A model generated the notes under the pieces. It saw only the letters and a list, made by a program, of their open reading frames with translations. It had not been told where the DNA came from and did not search any database. DNA of 64,000 nucleotides from Agromyces archimandritae. Its GTDB lineage: Bacteria > Actinomycetota > Actinomycetes > Actinomycetales > Microbacteriaceae. The DNA is taken from positions 2,046,001 through 2,110,000 of the forward strand of contig NZ_CP071696.1 of the NCBI RefSeq assembly GCF_018024495.1, read 5' to 3'. Shown one piece after another: positions 26,711 through 35,480 of this stretch; the first letter of the stretch is position 1, and each line of letters begins with the position of its first letter. Position numbers and translations under genes: made by a program.

Positions 26711-29233
26711 ATGGCGGCGGTGCAGGGGGGCCCGCGCCTCGTCGACGTCGACGGCCGGCACCTCAGGCTGACGAACCTCGACAAGGTGATGTACCCCGAG
26801 ACGGGAACGACCAAGGGGGAGGTGATCTCCTACTACGCGGAGATCGCCGCCGTGATGCTGCCGCACGTCGCCGGCCGGCCGGTGACGCAGAAGCGCTGGG
26901 TGCACGGCGTCGGCACGGCGGACGAGCCCCAGCAGCCGTTCTTCGAGAAGGCGATCGAGGCGTCGGCGCCGGAGTGGGTGCGGCGCGGCGTGATCCACCA
27001 CTCGGACGGGCCGAAGACGTACCCGGTCGCCGGCGATCGGGCGACGCTCGTGTGGCTGGCGCAGCAGGCGGCGCTCGAACTGCACGTTCCGCAGTGGCGG
27101 TTCGGGCCGGACGGCGAGCCCGGCACCCCGGACCGGCTCGTGCTCGACCTCGACCCGGGGGAGGGGATGGGGCTCGCCGAATGCGCGGAGGTCGCGCGCC
27201 TGGCCCGGCCGATCCTCGACGGGATGGGGCTGGACCCGGTGCCGGTCACGAGCGGCAGCAAGGGCATCCACCTGTACGCACGGCTCGACGGCTCGTGGAC
27301 GAGCGCGCACGTCTCGGAGGTCGCCAAGGAGCTCGCCCGCGCCCTCGAGGCCGACCATCCCGAGCTCATCGTGTCGAAGATGATCCGGGCGATCCGCGCC
27401 GGCCGCGTGTTCATCGACTGGAGCCAGAACAACGCGAAGAAGACGACGATCGCCCCGTACTCGCTGCGGGGGCGGCTGCGGCCGACGGTCGCCGCGCCGC
27501 GCACCTGGCGCGAACTCGCCTCGCCGAAGCTCAGGCATCTCGAGTTCGGCGAGGTGCTTTCGCGGGTGGATGCCCGGGGCGATCCGCTCGCCGCCGTCTC
27601 GGCCGGTGCGGGGCCGCTCGCGCCGTACCTCTCGATGCGCACGGCCGGCGTCACACCGGAGCCGATGCCCTCGTCGCCGGGCGCGGCCGGGGGCGGGGCG
27701 CCGGGTTTCGTCATCCAGGAGCATCACGCCAGGCGCCTGCACTACGACTTCCGGCTGGAGCGCGACGGGGTGCTGAAGAGCTGGGCGGTGCCGAAGGGCA
27801 TCCCGGCCGACCCCGCCGAGAACCACCTCGCCGTCGAGGTCGAAGACCACCCCCTCGAGTACGGCTCCTTCGAGGGCACCATCCCGACGGGCGAGTACGG
27901 GGCCGGCACCGTCCACATCTGGGATTCGGGCACGTACGACACCGAGAAATGGCGCGACGACGAGATCATCGTCACCCTGCACGGCCGCACCGGGGGGCCG
28001 CTCGGCGACGCCCGCTTCGCGCTGATCCGCACGAGCGCGGGCGCGAAGCCGCAGTGGCTGCTGCACCGCACGAAGGAGCAGCCCGGCGCGGGGGCGGCGC
28101 GGTCGACCCGCGGCGGCGGTGCGTCGGGGAAATCGGGCGACACGCTGGGTTTGGATGCCGCGGGGCGGCGTGTCGGGGCGAGCCCCCGACGGAGCGGCGC
28201 GGGCGCGGGTGCTGCGTCGGGCGGCGCCGGCCGGGGCGGGCGCCCTGCGGCATCCACTGCGGGCACGCGCGTGCCGGCCGTCGGGCACCGGCCGATGCTC
28301 GCGAAAGCCGCCACGCTCGCCGAACTGCGCGGGCGCGAGTGGGCGCTGGAGTACAAGTGGGACGGCATCCGCGCCCTCACCCGCCTCGCCGGCGGGCGGG
28401 TGCGCGCGATCACACGCAACGGCAACGACGTCACGGCGGCCTACCCGGAGCTCGCGGCGCTCGCCGAGGTGCTCGACGCCGACGGCGTCGTCGACGGCGA
28501 GATCGTCGCGGTGGATGCCGCGGGGCACCCCGATTTCGGGCTCCTGCAGCAGCGCATGAACCTCGCCAGGCCGGGCGACGTCGAGCGGGTGCGGCGCACG
28601 GTTCCGGTGCGCTACTACCTCTTCGACGTGCTCGAGATCGCCGGCTCCGAGGTGACGGCGCTGCCGTACACGGAGCGGCGCGCACGCCTCGAGGCGCTCG
28701 TCGCCCGCACCGACGGGGTGATCGCGGTGCCGCAGCAGGCCGGCGGCAGCCCGCGCGCCGCGTTCGAGGAGGCGGCCCGGCTCGGCCTCGAGGGCATCGT
28801 CGCGAAGAACCCGGCGTCGCCGTACCGCGACGGGCAGCGTTCGGGGGAGTGGCTGAAGATCAAGCGCACGCGCACACAGGAGGTCGTCATCGGCGGGTAC
28901 CGGCCGGGTCGCGGTGGACGATCCGGGCGCATCGGCTCGCTGCTCGTCGGCATCCCCGGCGCGGACGGGCTGGAGTTCGCCGGGCGCGTGGGCACGGGGT
29001 TCAGCGAACGGGAGCTCGACCGGCTCGGCGGGCTGCTCGAGCCGCTCGTGCGCGGGTCGAGCCCGTTCGTCCAGGTGCCGCGGGCCGAGGCCTCCGACGC
29101 GGTGTGGATCGAGCCCCGGCACGTCGGCGAGATCGAGTTCTCGGGGTGGACCCGCACCGGTTCGGCCAGGCAGCCGTCGTGGCGAGGGCTGCGCGGCGAC
29201 AAGTCGCCCGACGAGGTCGTGCGGGAGTCGTGA
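26711..29233 (+). CDS. ligD: ATP-dependent DNA ligase D (polymerase, phosphoesterase and ligase domains)
   Basis: An 840-residue NHEJ enzyme in the mycobacterial domain order. The polymerase/primase domain (about 15-290) carries LVLDLDPGEG with the two catalytic Asp. The 3'-phosphoesterase domain (about 335-460) has HHARRLHYDFRLE and GSFEGTIPTGEYG. The ligase domain (about 535-835) has the adenylated Lys in EYKWDGIR and ends with EIEFSGWTR. The linker between phosphoesterase and ligase is Gly/Ala/Arg-rich and contains GGATGCCGCGG units. It diverges from ku over about 130 bases of GCATCC repeats. Confidence 0.96.
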   Translation: MAAVQGGPRLVDVDGRHLRLTNLDKVMYPETGTTKGEVISYYAEIAAVMLPHVAGRPVTQKRWVHGVGTADEPQQPFFEKAIEASAPEWVRRGVIHHSDGPKTYPVAGDRATLVWLAQQAALELHVPQWRFGPDGEPGTPDRLVLDLDPGEGMGLAECAEVARLARPILDGMGLDPVPVTSGSKGIHLYARLDGSWTSAHVSEVAKELARALEADHPELIVSKMIRAIRAGRVFIDWSQNNAKKTTIAPYSLRGRLRPTVAAPRTWRELASPKLRHLEFGEVLSRVDARGDPLAAVSAGAGPLAPYLSMRTAGVTPEPMPSSPGAAGGGAPGFVIQEHHARRLHYDFRLERDGVLKSWAVPKGIPADPAENHLAVEVEDHPLEYGSFEGTIPTGEYGAGTVHIWDSGTYDTEKWRDDEIIVTLHGRTGGPLGDARFALIRTSAGAKPQWLLHRTKEQPGAGAARSTRGGGASGKSGDTLGLDAAGRRVGASPRRSGAGAGAASGGAGRGGRPAASTAGTRVPAVGHRPMLAKAATLAELRGREWALEYKWDGIRALTRLAGGRVRAITRNGNDVTAAYPELAALAEVLDADGVVDGEIVAVDAAGHPDFGLLQQRMNLARPGDVERVRRTVPVRYYLFDVLEIAGSEVTALPYTERRARLEALVARTDGVIAVPQQAGGSPRAAFEEAARLGLEGIVAKNPASPYRDGQRSGEWLKIKRTRTQEVVIGGYRPGRGGRSGRIGSLLVGIPGADGLEFAGRVGTGFSERELDRLGGLLEPLVRGSSPFVQVPRAEASDAVWIEPRHVGEIEFSGWTRTGSARQPSWRGLRGDKSPDEVVRES

Positions 29234-29602
29234 GCCGCGGGCGGCCGGGATCGCGCCCCGGCCCCGGAGTCGGCTCCGGAGTCGGACCCGGACGCGGAGT
29301 CGGCGTCGGCCCCGGTCCCTGAGTCGGCCGCGGCCCCGGAGTCGGCCCCGGTCCCGGAGTCGGCCCCGGACGCGGATGCGGACTCGAGGCAAACTCGCAA
29401 ACCTACTCCGCCGTGCGAGCGCGGGTCAACCCCTCGCGCGATCCGATTCCCCGTCGTACGCTGAAGGGGATACGGGGTGCGGCGGATCGGGGGGATCGCC
29501 GCACCCCGCTCTCATGCCCGGCGCCCCTCGGCGCTCTCATGCCCGGCCGCCCCTCGGCGCACCGCGCCCCGGCATCCACCCGCTTCGCGCACCCGCTTTC
29601 TT
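29234..29602. repeat. CGGAGTCGGC tandem repeats downstream of ligD
   Basis: About 29262-29388 consists of head-to-tail variants of GGCCCCGGAGTC and GGACGCGGAGTC. The rest has GCATCC motifs and no credible gene. The ligD mRNA would run into this repeat. Confidence 0.65.
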
Positions 29603-29911
29603 CTGCGCAATGCAGGAGTGCGATCGTGTCGTGGGCGGTCCTGCCGCATGGGTGGGTGCGACACGCCGTGCGCGTTCCTGCATTGCGCAGACCACAGTGC
29701 GGAAAGCAGGGGGTGCATGCGGGAGCAGCGGGCTCCGGCATCCACTCCGGTCGCACCGCGCCCCGGCATCCACTCCGGTCGCACCGCGCCCCGGCATCCA
29801 CCCGCTTCGCGCACCCGCTTTCTTCTGCGCAATGCAGGAGTGCGATCGTGTCGTGGGCGGTCCTGCCGCATGGCGGGTGCGACACGCCGTACGCGTTCCT
29901 GCATTGCGCAG
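29603..29911 (+). repeat. Two R1 palindromic elements (copies e, f)
   Basis: Copies at 29603-29690 and 29825-29911 have the perfect 15-bp R1 arms and nearly identical interiors (GATCGTGTCGTGGGCGG and GCGACACGCCGT). They are separated by 134 bases containing two CCGGCATCCACTCCGGTCGC units. The surrounding CGCTTCGCGCACCCGCTTTC is duplicated with them. Confidence 0.88.
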
Positions 29912-29929
29912 GAAATGGCTGAGGAGGCG

Positions 29930-30076
29930 GCGGCGCAGGGGAGGCGGCGCAGGAGCAGCGGCGGCGGTGCAGGGGAGGCGGCGGTGCAGGGGAGGAAGCG
30001 GCGGATGCCGCGGGGCGCAGCGGATGCCGCGGGGCGCAGCGGATGCCGCGGGGCGCGGCGGATGCCGCGGGCGCGG
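29930..30076 (+). repeat. Low-complexity and 19-bp GCGGATGCCGCGGGGCGCA tandem repeat
   Basis: GGAGGCGGCGGTGCAGGG-type units are followed by four head-to-tail GCGGATGCCGCGGGGCGCR units at about 30000-30076, ending at the stop of the next minus-strand gene. Confidence 0.75.
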
Positions 30077-30337
30077 TCAGTGCTTGCGCAGCGCCGAGAT
30101 GATCTCGTCCTTGCGCTTGTGGCTGACGCCGGTGACACCGAGTTCCTTCGCGCGCTTCTTCAGCTCGGGCACGGTCCAGCGGTCGTATGAGCCGGACCGG
30201 CCGCCGCGTCGGCCGACGGCGCTACGGCCCTGCTCGGCGGCCGCGTTCGAGATGCGTGCCGCTTTCTCCTTCGACGCGCCCTCTTCGCGGAGGTCCTCGT
30301 AGAGCTTCTCGTCCTTCAATTGCGGGGTGCGGGGCAT
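30077..30337 (-). CDS. Rho N-terminal-domain-like small protein
   Basis: An 86-residue basic protein. The N-terminal half (KLYEDLREEGASKEKAARIS) matches a small conserved family found beside Rho_N domains. The C-terminal half (WTVPELKKRAKELGVTGVSH then KRKDEIISALRKH) is a Rho_N/SAP-like helical fold that binds nucleic acid in related proteins. The ATG giving MPRTPQLKDEK fits the family start. The role is unknown; association with DNA or RNA is likely. Its 3' end abuts GGATGCC repeats. Confidence 0.8.
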   Translation of the reverse strand: MPRTPQLKDEKLYEDLREEGASKEKAARISNAAAEQGRSAVGRRGGRSGSYDRWTVPELKKRAKELGVTGVSHKRKDEIISALRKH

Positions 30338-30408
30338 GGGTGCTCCTCTCGCTCGAGAACGGCCAACGCTACGCGCAGCGGCCACGGATCGCGAGGGGGT
30401 TGACAGTC

Positions 30409-30735
30409 CTACTCGCCGTCCTCGAACGGCTCGTCGTGGTCGGGTTCGGGCACGGGCTGCAGACCGGCGGCGGTGTTGGCCTGCAGCATCAGCTGCTGGA
30501 TCCAGAGCCGGTTCAGCCGCGGCGGCCGGTTGCCGCTGAACACGAACTGCAACGGGATCGCCGGGTGCAGCCAGAGCGTGGTGCGCCCGCTGCCGTGGTC
30601 GAGCCCGTGATCCCAGGTCATGGCGAAGCTCTCGCCGCGTCGCAGCTTGCCGAGGATCGCGACGCGGAGGTGCGCGAGGGTGCGGTCGTCGATGTCGAGT
30701 TCGCGCGGCGACGAGTTGTAGATCAGCTTCCCCAT
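30409..30735 (-). CDS. DUF7882-type small conserved protein
   Basis: A 108-residue protein of a family common in Microbacteriaceae and often mislabelled ATP-dependent DNA ligase. Typical features are MGKLIYNSS, LAHLRVAILGKLRRGESF, the GRTTLWLHPAIPLQFVFSGN core and LNRLWIQQLMLQANTAAGL. No catalytic ligase motif is present, so a ligase role is not supported. The acidic tail EPDHDEPFEDGE is also typical. It lies on the minus strand after the Rho_N-like gene with no operon link evident. Confidence 0.8.
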   Translation of the reverse strand: MGKLIYNSSPRELDIDDRTLAHLRVAILGKLRRGESFAMTWDHGLDHGSGRTTLWLHPAIPLQFVFSGNRPPRLNRLWIQQLMLQANTAAGLQPVPEPDHDEPFEDGE

Positions 30736-30828
30736 GTGTGGATGCTATCCGGCACCGCCGGGGTGCGGTCGGATGTGCCCCGGCCCGGTGGTCGAGGAGC
30801 TCGCCCGCGGTCGTGTCGGGAGCTTGTG

Positions 30829-31075
30829 CCGGGGGTCTCGATACGCTCGCTGGCGCTCGCTACTCGACCGGCGTATGCGGTGTCGGGGGTCTCGATACGC
30901 TCGCTGGCGCTCGCTACTCGACCGGCGTGCGCGCGGTCGTGTCGAGAGCCGGTGCCGGGGGTCTCGATACGCTCGCTGGCGCTCGCTACTCGACCGGCGT
31001 ACGCTCGCTGGCGCTCGCTGGCGCTCGCTACTCGACCGGCGTACGCTCGCTGGCGCTCGCACCTCGACCGGCGTA
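30829..31075 (+). repeat. R4 repeats (GGTCTCGATACGC...CTACTCGACC) upstream of LacI gene
   Basis: Three nearly identical units starting GGGGGTCTCGATACGCTCGC and ending CTACTCGACCGGCGT, plus two partial units of ACGCTCGCTGGCGCTCGC, run to just before the second LacI gene. The same family, with both arms, occurs at 56361-56514. Such GTATCGAGACC/GGTCGAGTAG elements are common intergenic repeats in this family of bacteria. Confidence 0.85.
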
Positions 31076-31096
31076 GCTGCGCGAGCCTGTCGGATT

Positions 31097-31106
31097 CTTG
31101 CGCAAG
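31097..31106. promoter_or_regulatory. Palindromic operator CTTGCGCAAG before the LacI gene
   Basis: CTTGCGCAAG is a perfect palindrome with a central CG, lying four bases upstream of the -10 box TACGAT (31111-31116). A related site lies before the GH13 gene at 32240-32253. This suggests autoregulation and control of the adjacent operon. Confidence 0.65.
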
Positions 31107-31123
31107 GCCGTACGATATGCAGC

Positions 31124-32134
31124 ATGTCGAAGCGTCTGGCCGATGTCGCCCGCAAGGTCGGCGTGAGCGAGGCGACCGTCAGTCGGGTGCTGAACGGCAA
31201 ACCGGGCGTGTCGGCATCCACCCGCGATGCGGTGCTGACCGCCCTCGACGTGCTCGGCTACGAGCGCCCGACGAAGCTGCGCGGCGAGCGCGCCCGCCTC
31301 GTCGGCCTCGTCATGCCCGAGCTGCAGAACCCGATCTTCCCCGCCTTCGCCGAGGTCATCGGCGGCGGGCTCGCCCAGCGCGGCTACACGCCGGTGTTGT
31401 GTATCACGACGGCCGGCGGCATCGCCGAGGCAGAGTACGTCGAGCTGCTGCTGCACCAGCAGGTCTCGGGGGTGATCTTCGCCGGCGGCGCGTATGCACA
31501 GGGCGGCGCTTCGCACGCGCACTACGAGCGGCTGCGCGAGCTCGGCCTGCCGACCGTGCTCATCAATGCGGCCGTCGACGGGCTCGGCTTCGCGACCGTG
31601 ACCTGCGACGACGGGGTGTCGATGGAGCTCGCGCTCGGGCATCTCGCCCAGCTCGGGCACGAGCGGATCGGGCTGCTGCTCGGCCCGGCCGACCACGCCC
31701 CCTCGCAGCGCAAGCTCGAGGCGGCCCGGCGGATCGCGGCGGGCCTCGGCGTCGAGCTCGGGCCGGAGCGGATCGAGCACGCCTTCTACTCGCTGGAGTC
31801 CGGCCAGACGGCTGCGGCGAAGCTGCTCGCGGCCGGGGGGACGGGCATCGTCGCGGCGAGCGACCCGATGGCGCTCGGCGCGGTGCGGGCCGCGCGGCGG
31901 GCGGGGCTCGCGGTGCCCGGCGACGTGTCGGTCATCGGCTACGACGACTCGGCGCTGATGAACTGCACCGAGCCGCCGCTCACGACGATCCGCCAGCCGA
32001 TCGAGTCGATGGGGCGGATGGTGATCGAGCTGCTGATGCGGCAGATGTCGAGCGCGACGCCGGTGGGCGACGAGCTGTTCTTCGCGCCGGAGCTCGTGGT
32101 CCGCGGCTCCTCGGGGCCGGCGCCGGCCGCGTGA
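31124..32134 (+). CDS. LacI-family transcriptional regulator of the alpha-glucoside operon
   Basis: A 336-residue repressor. The HTH is LADVARKVGVSEATVSRVLN at residues 5-24, with hinge and effector domains of normal length (VGLVMPELQNPIFPAFAEVI, then VIGYDDSALMN and TTIRQPIESMG). TACGAT lies seven bases before the ATG, suggesting a leaderless mRNA. The palindrome CTTGCGCAAG sits over its promoter. It precedes the GH13 and ABC transporter genes by about 220 bases and most likely represses them until an alpha-glucoside binds. This is AglR/MalR-like by context; the true ligand is unknown. Confidence 0.9.
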   Translation: MSKRLADVARKVGVSEATVSRVLNGKPGVSASTRDAVLTALDVLGYERPTKLRGERARLVGLVMPELQNPIFPAFAEVIGGGLAQRGYTPVLCITTAGGIAEAEYVELLLHQQVSGVIFAGGAYAQGGASHAHYERLRELGLPTVLINAAVDGLGFATVTCDDGVSMELALGHLAQLGHERIGLLLGPADHAPSQRKLEAARRIAAGLGVELGPERIEHAFYSLESGQTAAAKLLAAGGTGIVAASDPMALGAVRAARRAGLAVPGDVSVIGYDDSALMNCTEPPLTTIRQPIESMGRMVIELLMRQMSSATPVGDELFFAPELVVRGSSGPAPAA

Positions 32135-32353
32135 TCGGCGCCCACGGGCATCCACCCGCCGCCCGGGTGATCGGCGCCCACGGGCATCCACTCGCCTGCC
32201 GGTCGTGTGCAAGCGTCTGACGCAACTTCAGCGAAAGAATCGCAAGATTGCGCGTGCTTGTTGAATAGTTGCGTCATTCTGTTGCACTCAATACCTTGAG
32301 GCCCACGACGTCGCGGTCCGAACGCGGCGCGCGAGGCCGAGGAGACCGCACCA
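32135..32353 (+). promoter_or_regulatory. Promoter/operator region of the alpha-glucoside operon
   Basis: TCGCAAGATTGCGCG at 32240-32254 contains CGCAA/TTGCG arms like the LacI gene operator. Further half-sites TTGCGTC and TTGCAC follow between 32269 and 32290. The 32200-32300 segment is AT-richer than its surroundings. A ribosome site GAGGAG lies at 32338-32343, before the GTG at 32354. Two GGGCATCCAC motifs follow the LacI stop. Confidence 0.6.
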
Positions 32354-34030
32354 GTGACCAGCCCGCTCGTGGATGCCGCGCCGCACCCGGCCATGTCCGA
32401 CGCCGATTGGTGGCGCGACGCCGTCATCTACCAGGTGTACGTGCGCTCCTTCGCGGACTCCGACGGCGACGGCACCGGCGACCTCGAAGGCGTGCGCAGC
32501 CGCCTCGGGTACCTGAAGGAGCTCGGCGTCGACGCCCTCTGGTTCACCCCCTGGTACGACTCGCCCTTCGCCGACGGCGGCTACGACGTCGCCGACTACC
32601 GCACGATCCACCCCGCCTTCGGTCGGCTCGCCGACGCCGAACGCCTCATCGCCGAAGCGGCCGAGCTCGGCATCCGCACCATCGTCGACATCGTCCCGAA
32701 CCACGTCAGCGACCGGCACCCCTGGTTCCGGGCGGCGCTGGCCGCAGGCCCCGGCAGCCCCGAACGCGAACGCTTCTGGTTCCGCCCCGGTCGCGGCCCG
32801 AACGGCGACGAAGCCCCCACCGACTGGGTCTCCGAGTTCCAGGGCGGCACCTGGACGCGCACGACGAACCCCGACGGCACGCCCGGCGACTGGTACCTGC
32901 ACGTCTTCGCGCCCGAACAGCCCGACCTCAACTGGAACCACCCCGATGTGCGCCGCGAGCACGAGGAGATCCTGCGCTTCTGGTTCGACCGCGGCGTCGC
33001 CGGCGTCCGCATCGACTCGGCCGCGCAGCTCGTGAAGGACCCGGCGCTGCCCGAGGTGCCCGCGCACCCCGGCCCCGGCGAGCACCCCCACGTCGACCGC
33101 GACGAACTGCACGACATCTACCGCTCCTGGCGGCGCATCGCCGACGAATACGAGGGCACCCGCGTGCTCGTCGGCGAGGTGTGGCTGCCCGACGCCGAAC
33201 GCTTCGCCGCCTACCTCCGCCCCGACGAGATGCACACCGCGTTCAACTTCGACTTCATGACGCGCGCCTGGGATGCCGGCGAGCTCCGGGCATCCATCGA
33301 CCTCATGCTCGCCGCACACGCCCCCGTCGGCGCGCCGGCCACCTGGGTGCTCTCCAACCACGACGTGACCCGACCGGTCACCCGCTACGGCCGCGCCGAC
33401 TCCGCCTTCGCGTTCGGCACGAAACGCTTCGGCACCCCCACCGATCAGGATCTCGGCACCCGTCGTGCCCGGGCCGCCGCCCTGCTGTCGGCCGCCCTGC
33501 CCGGCTCGCTGTACCTCTACCAGGGCGATGAGCTCGGCCTGCCCGAAGTCGAGCTGCCCCGCGAGCTGCTGCAGGATCCCATGCACGTCCGCAGCGGCGG
33601 CGTCGACCCCGGGCGCGACGGATGCCGGGTCCCGCTGCCCTGGCGCGGCACCCGCCCCCCGTTCGACTTCGGGCCGGGGCAGGGTGAGCCGTGGCTGCCG
33701 CAACCGGCCGACTGGGCCGGGCTCACCGTCGAGGCCGAGGAAGCCGACCCGTCGTCGATGCTCTGGCTGTACCGTCAGGCGCTCCGGCTGCGCCGGCGCG
33801 AACTCGTCGGCGGGGTCGGCGTGCTCGGCCGGGCGGCGCGCGACGCCTTCGCGTGGGCGGATGCCGGCGACGGCATCCTCGCCTTCACGCGCGGCCCGCA
33901 CTTCACGAACCTCTCCAACCTCTCCGGGCGGCCCGTCGAACTGCCGCCCCACACCCGCATCCTGCTGTCGAGCTCGCCGCTCGAGCACGGGATGCTCCCC
34001 CCGGACTCCACGGTCTGGCTTCGCACCTGA
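32354..34030 (+). CDS. GH13 alpha-glucosidase
   Basis: A 558-residue cytoplasmic glycoside hydrolase of family 13 (oligo-1,6-glucosidase/alpha-glucosidase group). Conserved regions: WWRDAVIYQVYVRSFADSDG, DIVPNHVSDRHPWF, nucleophile Asp in GVRIDSAAQL, acid Glu in VLVGEVWL and the third Asp in LSNHDVTRP. The usual GFRVDVA nucleophile region is varied to GVRIDSA. No signal peptide. It heads an operon with binding protein and permeases, so it should split imported maltose-, trehalose- or sucrose-like sugars. GTG start with GAGGAG upstream. Confidence 0.93.
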   Translation: MTSPLVDAAPHPAMSDADWWRDAVIYQVYVRSFADSDGDGTGDLEGVRSRLGYLKELGVDALWFTPWYDSPFADGGYDVADYRTIHPAFGRLADAERLIAEAAELGIRTIVDIVPNHVSDRHPWFRAALAAGPGSPERERFWFRPGRGPNGDEAPTDWVSEFQGGTWTRTTNPDGTPGDWYLHVFAPEQPDLNWNHPDVRREHEEILRFWFDRGVAGVRIDSAAQLVKDPALPEVPAHPGPGEHPHVDRDELHDIYRSWRRIADEYEGTRVLVGEVWLPDAERFAAYLRPDEMHTAFNFDFMTRAWDAGELRASIDLMLAAHAPVGAPATWVLSNHDVTRPVTRYGRADSAFAFGTKRFGTPTDQDLGTRRARAAALLSAALPGSLYLYQGDELGLPEVELPRELLQDPMHVRSGGVDPGRDGCRVPLPWRGTRPPFDFGPGQGEPWLPQPADWAGLTVEAEEADPSSMLWLYRQALRLRRRELVGGVGVLGRAARDAFAWADAGDGILAFTRGPHFTNLSNLSGRPVELPPHTRILLSSSPLEHGMLPPDSTVWLRT

Positions 34031-34112
34031 GGCCGCCGTCGAGACCGCGACCCCGTCGCGGCGCACCACATCCAGCACATCCAGCACACACAGCTCCGAA
34101 AGGAACGGGACG

Positions 34113-35474
34113 ATGAAGTCACCAGGAAAGGCCGTGATCGCCGGCATCGCCGCGATCGCGATGGCGGGCGCATTCGCCGGCTGCTCCGCCGGCGCCGACG
34201 CCTCCGGCAAGGTCGAACTGCGGGTCGGGACCTTCCCGCCCGGCGCCGACGCGGCCGCCTACGAAGCCTTCGAGGCGCAGGAGAAGCAGTTCGAGGAGGA
34301 TCACCCCGACATCGACGTGATCGGGCTCGAATACGAGTGGGAGGGGCCGACCTTCGCCGTGCAGCTGGCCGGCGGCAGCCTGCCCGACGTGTTCACGGTG
34401 CCCTTCACCGACTCGAAGACGCTCCTCGAGAACGGCCAGCTCATGGACGTCACCGATGAGATCGACGAGCTCGGCTACACCGACAGCTTCAATCCCGTCA
34501 TCCTCGACGGCGTCACCGACGCCGACGGCCGCATCTACGGCTTCCCGCGCCAGGCCTACGCGATGGGCCTGCACTACAACCGCGACCTGTTCGAGCAGGC
34601 CGGCCTCGACCCCGACGACCCGCCGCAGACGTGGGACGAGGTGCGGGCCGCAGCGAAGCAGATCGCCGAGAAGACCGGCAAAGCCGGCTACGCGCAGATG
34701 GCGATCAACAACACCGGCGGCTGGCAGCTGACCGCCGCCACCGCGGCGCGCGGCGGAAGCATCCAGACCGACGACGGCGACGGCGGCTACGAGGCGACGC
34801 TCGACAACGACGGCACGAAGGCCGCCCTGCAGTTCCTGCACGACGTGCGCTGGGAGGACAACGCGTTCGGCGCGAAGTTCGACCTCGACTGGGGCACCAT
34901 CAACCAGGAGTTCGCCGCCGGCAACCTCGGCATGTACACCTCGGGCTCCGACGTGTACACGGCCCTCGTGCGCGACTTCGGCATGAAGCCCGAGCAGTAC
35001 GGCCTCACCGTCATCCCCCTCGACGGCGACGAGGCCGGCACGCTCGGCGGCGGCGACATCGCCGTCATCAGCCCGAGCGTCGACGATGCGACGAAGGCAG
35101 CAGCCGTCGAGTGGATCGACTGGTACTACATGCAGAAGCTCCTCGACGAGGATGCGGCCAAGCTCGACGCGAAGACCCTCGCCGACTCCGACCAGGCCGT
35201 CGGCACGCCGCTGCTGCCGGTGCTGAGCCGGGAGCTCTACGAGGAGTCGCTCGTCTGGATCGAGGAGTACATCAACGTGCCCCGCGATCAGATGACGCCG
35301 TTCATCGACCGGATCTGGGAGCAGACCCCCGTCGGCGAGCCGAAGGGCAAGACGCAGGAGGTCTACGCCCTCCTCGACCCCGTCGTGCAGGCCGTGCTCA
35401 CCGACCGGAACGCCGACATCGACGCCCTCCTCGCGCAGGCCGACGCCGACGCGCAGGCACTGCTCGACCAGTAA
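34113..35474 (+). CDS. Alpha-glucoside ABC transporter substrate-binding lipoprotein
   Basis: A 453-residue solute-binding protein. The signal peptide MKSPGKAVIAGIAAIAM ends in lipobox AFAGC (Cys24). The mature part (VELRVGTFPPGADAAAYEAF, GLEYEWEGPTFAVQLAGGSL, VFTVPFTDSK) is typical of family-1 sugar binders. GAAAGGAACGGG precedes the ATG. It follows the GH13 gene by 82 bases and precedes the first permease by 6. The sugar is unknown; alpha-glucoside is inferred from the GH13 gene. Confidence 0.93.
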   Translation: MKSPGKAVIAGIAAIAMAGAFAGCSAGADASGKVELRVGTFPPGADAAAYEAFEAQEKQFEEDHPDIDVIGLEYEWEGPTFAVQLAGGSLPDVFTVPFTDSKTLLENGQLMDVTDEIDELGYTDSFNPVILDGVTDADGRIYGFPRQAYAMGLHYNRDLFEQAGLDPDDPPQTWDEVRAAAKQIAEKTGKAGYAQMAINNTGGWQLTAATAARGGSIQTDDGDGGYEATLDNDGTKAALQFLHDVRWEDNAFGAKFDLDWGTINQEFAAGNLGMYTSGSDVYTALVRDFGMKPEQYGLTVIPLDGDEAGTLGGGDIAVISPSVDDATKAAAVEWIDWYYMQKLLDEDAAKLDAKTLADSDQAVGTPLLPVLSRELYEESLVWIEEYINVPRDQMTPFIDRIWEQTPVGEPKGKTQEVYALLDPVVQAVLTDRNADIDALLAQADADAQALLDQ

Positions 35475-35480
35475 GCAGCC

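Noticed and set aside
26579..29392. Long antisense frame opposite ligD (937 codons)
   Set aside because: It is a high-GC shadow of ligD, rich in Arg, Gly, His and Pro without any domain, while the plus-strand frame has all LigD motifs.
29603..29911. Insertion sequence ends
   Set aside because: R1 arms resemble terminal inverted repeats, but the elements are under 90 bp, lack a transposase and show no obvious target-site duplication.
30409..30735. ATP-dependent DNA ligase
   Set aside because: Proteins like this are often so named in databases, but 108 residues without KxDG or other nucleotidyltransferase motifs cannot be a ligase.
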